This document shows, one piece after another, positions 63,757-64,000 of a stretch of 64,000 bases of DNA. The notes under the pieces were generated by a model. That model was not told where the DNA came from. It saw nothing but the letters and a program-made list of their open reading frames with translations, and ran no database searches. The stretch covers positions 77,532 to 141,531 of the forward strand of contig JBLIRR010000014.1 of the NCBI GenBank assembly GCA_049472395.1, written 5' to 3'. The stretch is from JBLIRR01 sp049472395. GTDB lineage: Bacteria; SZUA-182; DTGQ01; JBLIRR01. The translations under genes were made by a program, and so were the position numbers. Numbering within the stretch: the stretch's first letter is position 1; every line of letters begins with the position of its first letter.

Positions 63757-64000
63757 GGTAATATCAAATGTTTTGTTTAAATAACCTTACAAAGACAATC
63801 ATAGTTATTTATCAAGAATTCCCGACGCATTCCTTTTTCAATGATAATTTTTTTTCTGTATACGAGAATTTTATAAATTAAGGGAAAATATTGGAATAAC
63901 AAAAAGGATTTTTATATAAATACCCAAAACGAGCATACAAATTTTCATACTTACACTTCTAGTCTCACCATTTAGAGATAGATTTCCCCCTTAACTTGCT
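63757..64000. other. Right end of window, no gene seen
   Basis: 244 A+T-rich bases after the flippase. No ORF or hairpin of note; a following gene probably begins outside the window. Confidence 0.5.

Noticed and set aside
1..64000. tRNA, rRNA, insertion sequences, integrase or attachment sites
   Set aside because: None recognised. Absence by eye does not exclude a weak or partial element; a tRNAscan and IS search would settle it.

Overview
The window looks like a piece of the chromosome of an anaerobic or respiratory bacterium with low G+C DNA and a Gram-negative-type envelope. This rests on gene content only: no rRNA or tRNA is present and the species cannot be named. Pointers are a heterodisulfide-reductase/flavin-oxidoreductase (Hdr-Flx) locus, many c-type haem motifs, a bacillithiol-type glycosyltransferase (BshA), a Wzx/Wzz surface-polysaccharide cluster, and dispersed short repeats of the kind common in environmental anaerobes. 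Plausible hosts are deltaproteobacteria-like, Nitrospirota-like or candidate-phylum bacteria (inference).

Region 1 (1-8000) holds a truncated membrane-anchored spermidine-synthase-like gene, three secreted Gly/Tyr/Leu-rich repeat proteins on the minus strand, a hybrid sensor kinase, and a small exported BamE-like protein. Two of the repeat proteins share a C-terminal domain that ends in a single c-type haem motif (CSACH, CSICH). I know of no described family with this build.

Region 2 (8100-22600) is an electron-transfer locus on the plus strand. It contains a membrane-anchored cytochrome with eight predicted haems, then a 1322-residue fusion of a giant polytopic membrane domain to a twelve-haem cytochrome of the same type. 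These are followed by hdrC-hdrB-hdrA-flxD-flxC-flxB-flxA, a CheY-like regulator and a sensor histidine kinase with two haem motifs in its extracytoplasmic sensor. A sigma-54-type promoter lies before the fusion gene. The likely logic is that cytosolic NADH/ferredoxin/thiol-disulfide chemistry (Flx-Hdr) and a membrane haem conduit are expressed together and monitored by a haem sensor. The haem-tipped repeat proteins next door may be the extracytoplasmic end of the same system (inference).

Region 3 (22600-37220) is mostly housekeeping and accessory: a HIT protein, a G+C-richer B12-type radical SAM gene with its own consensus promoter, a TPR protein, a heterodimeric ABC exporter overlapping bshA and fxsA, a parvulin foldase, a DASS transporter with a Usp protein, and a gpmI-aminotransferase-coaC operon.

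Region 4 (37220-64000) starts with a 1.36-kb very A+T-rich leader containing duplicated hairpin elements, tandem repeats and a good promoter. A surface-polysaccharide cluster follows: chain-length regulator, tyrosine kinase, sugar-phosphate transferase with a dead GGDEF-like domain, a UDP-diacetamido-uronic-acid-type sugar module (oxidoreductase, acetyltransferase, aminotransferase), deacetylase, ATP-grasp, phosphatidylserine-decarboxylase-like, formyltransferase, two acyltransferases of the FemAB/GNAT type, glycosyltransferases, two asparagine-synthetase-like proteins (one without the glutaminase cysteine), methyltransferase, sulfotransferase and flippase. Two decayed genes in it show that the cluster has been reshuffled. 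No insertion sequence, integrase, CRISPR array or RNA gene of a known family was recognised.
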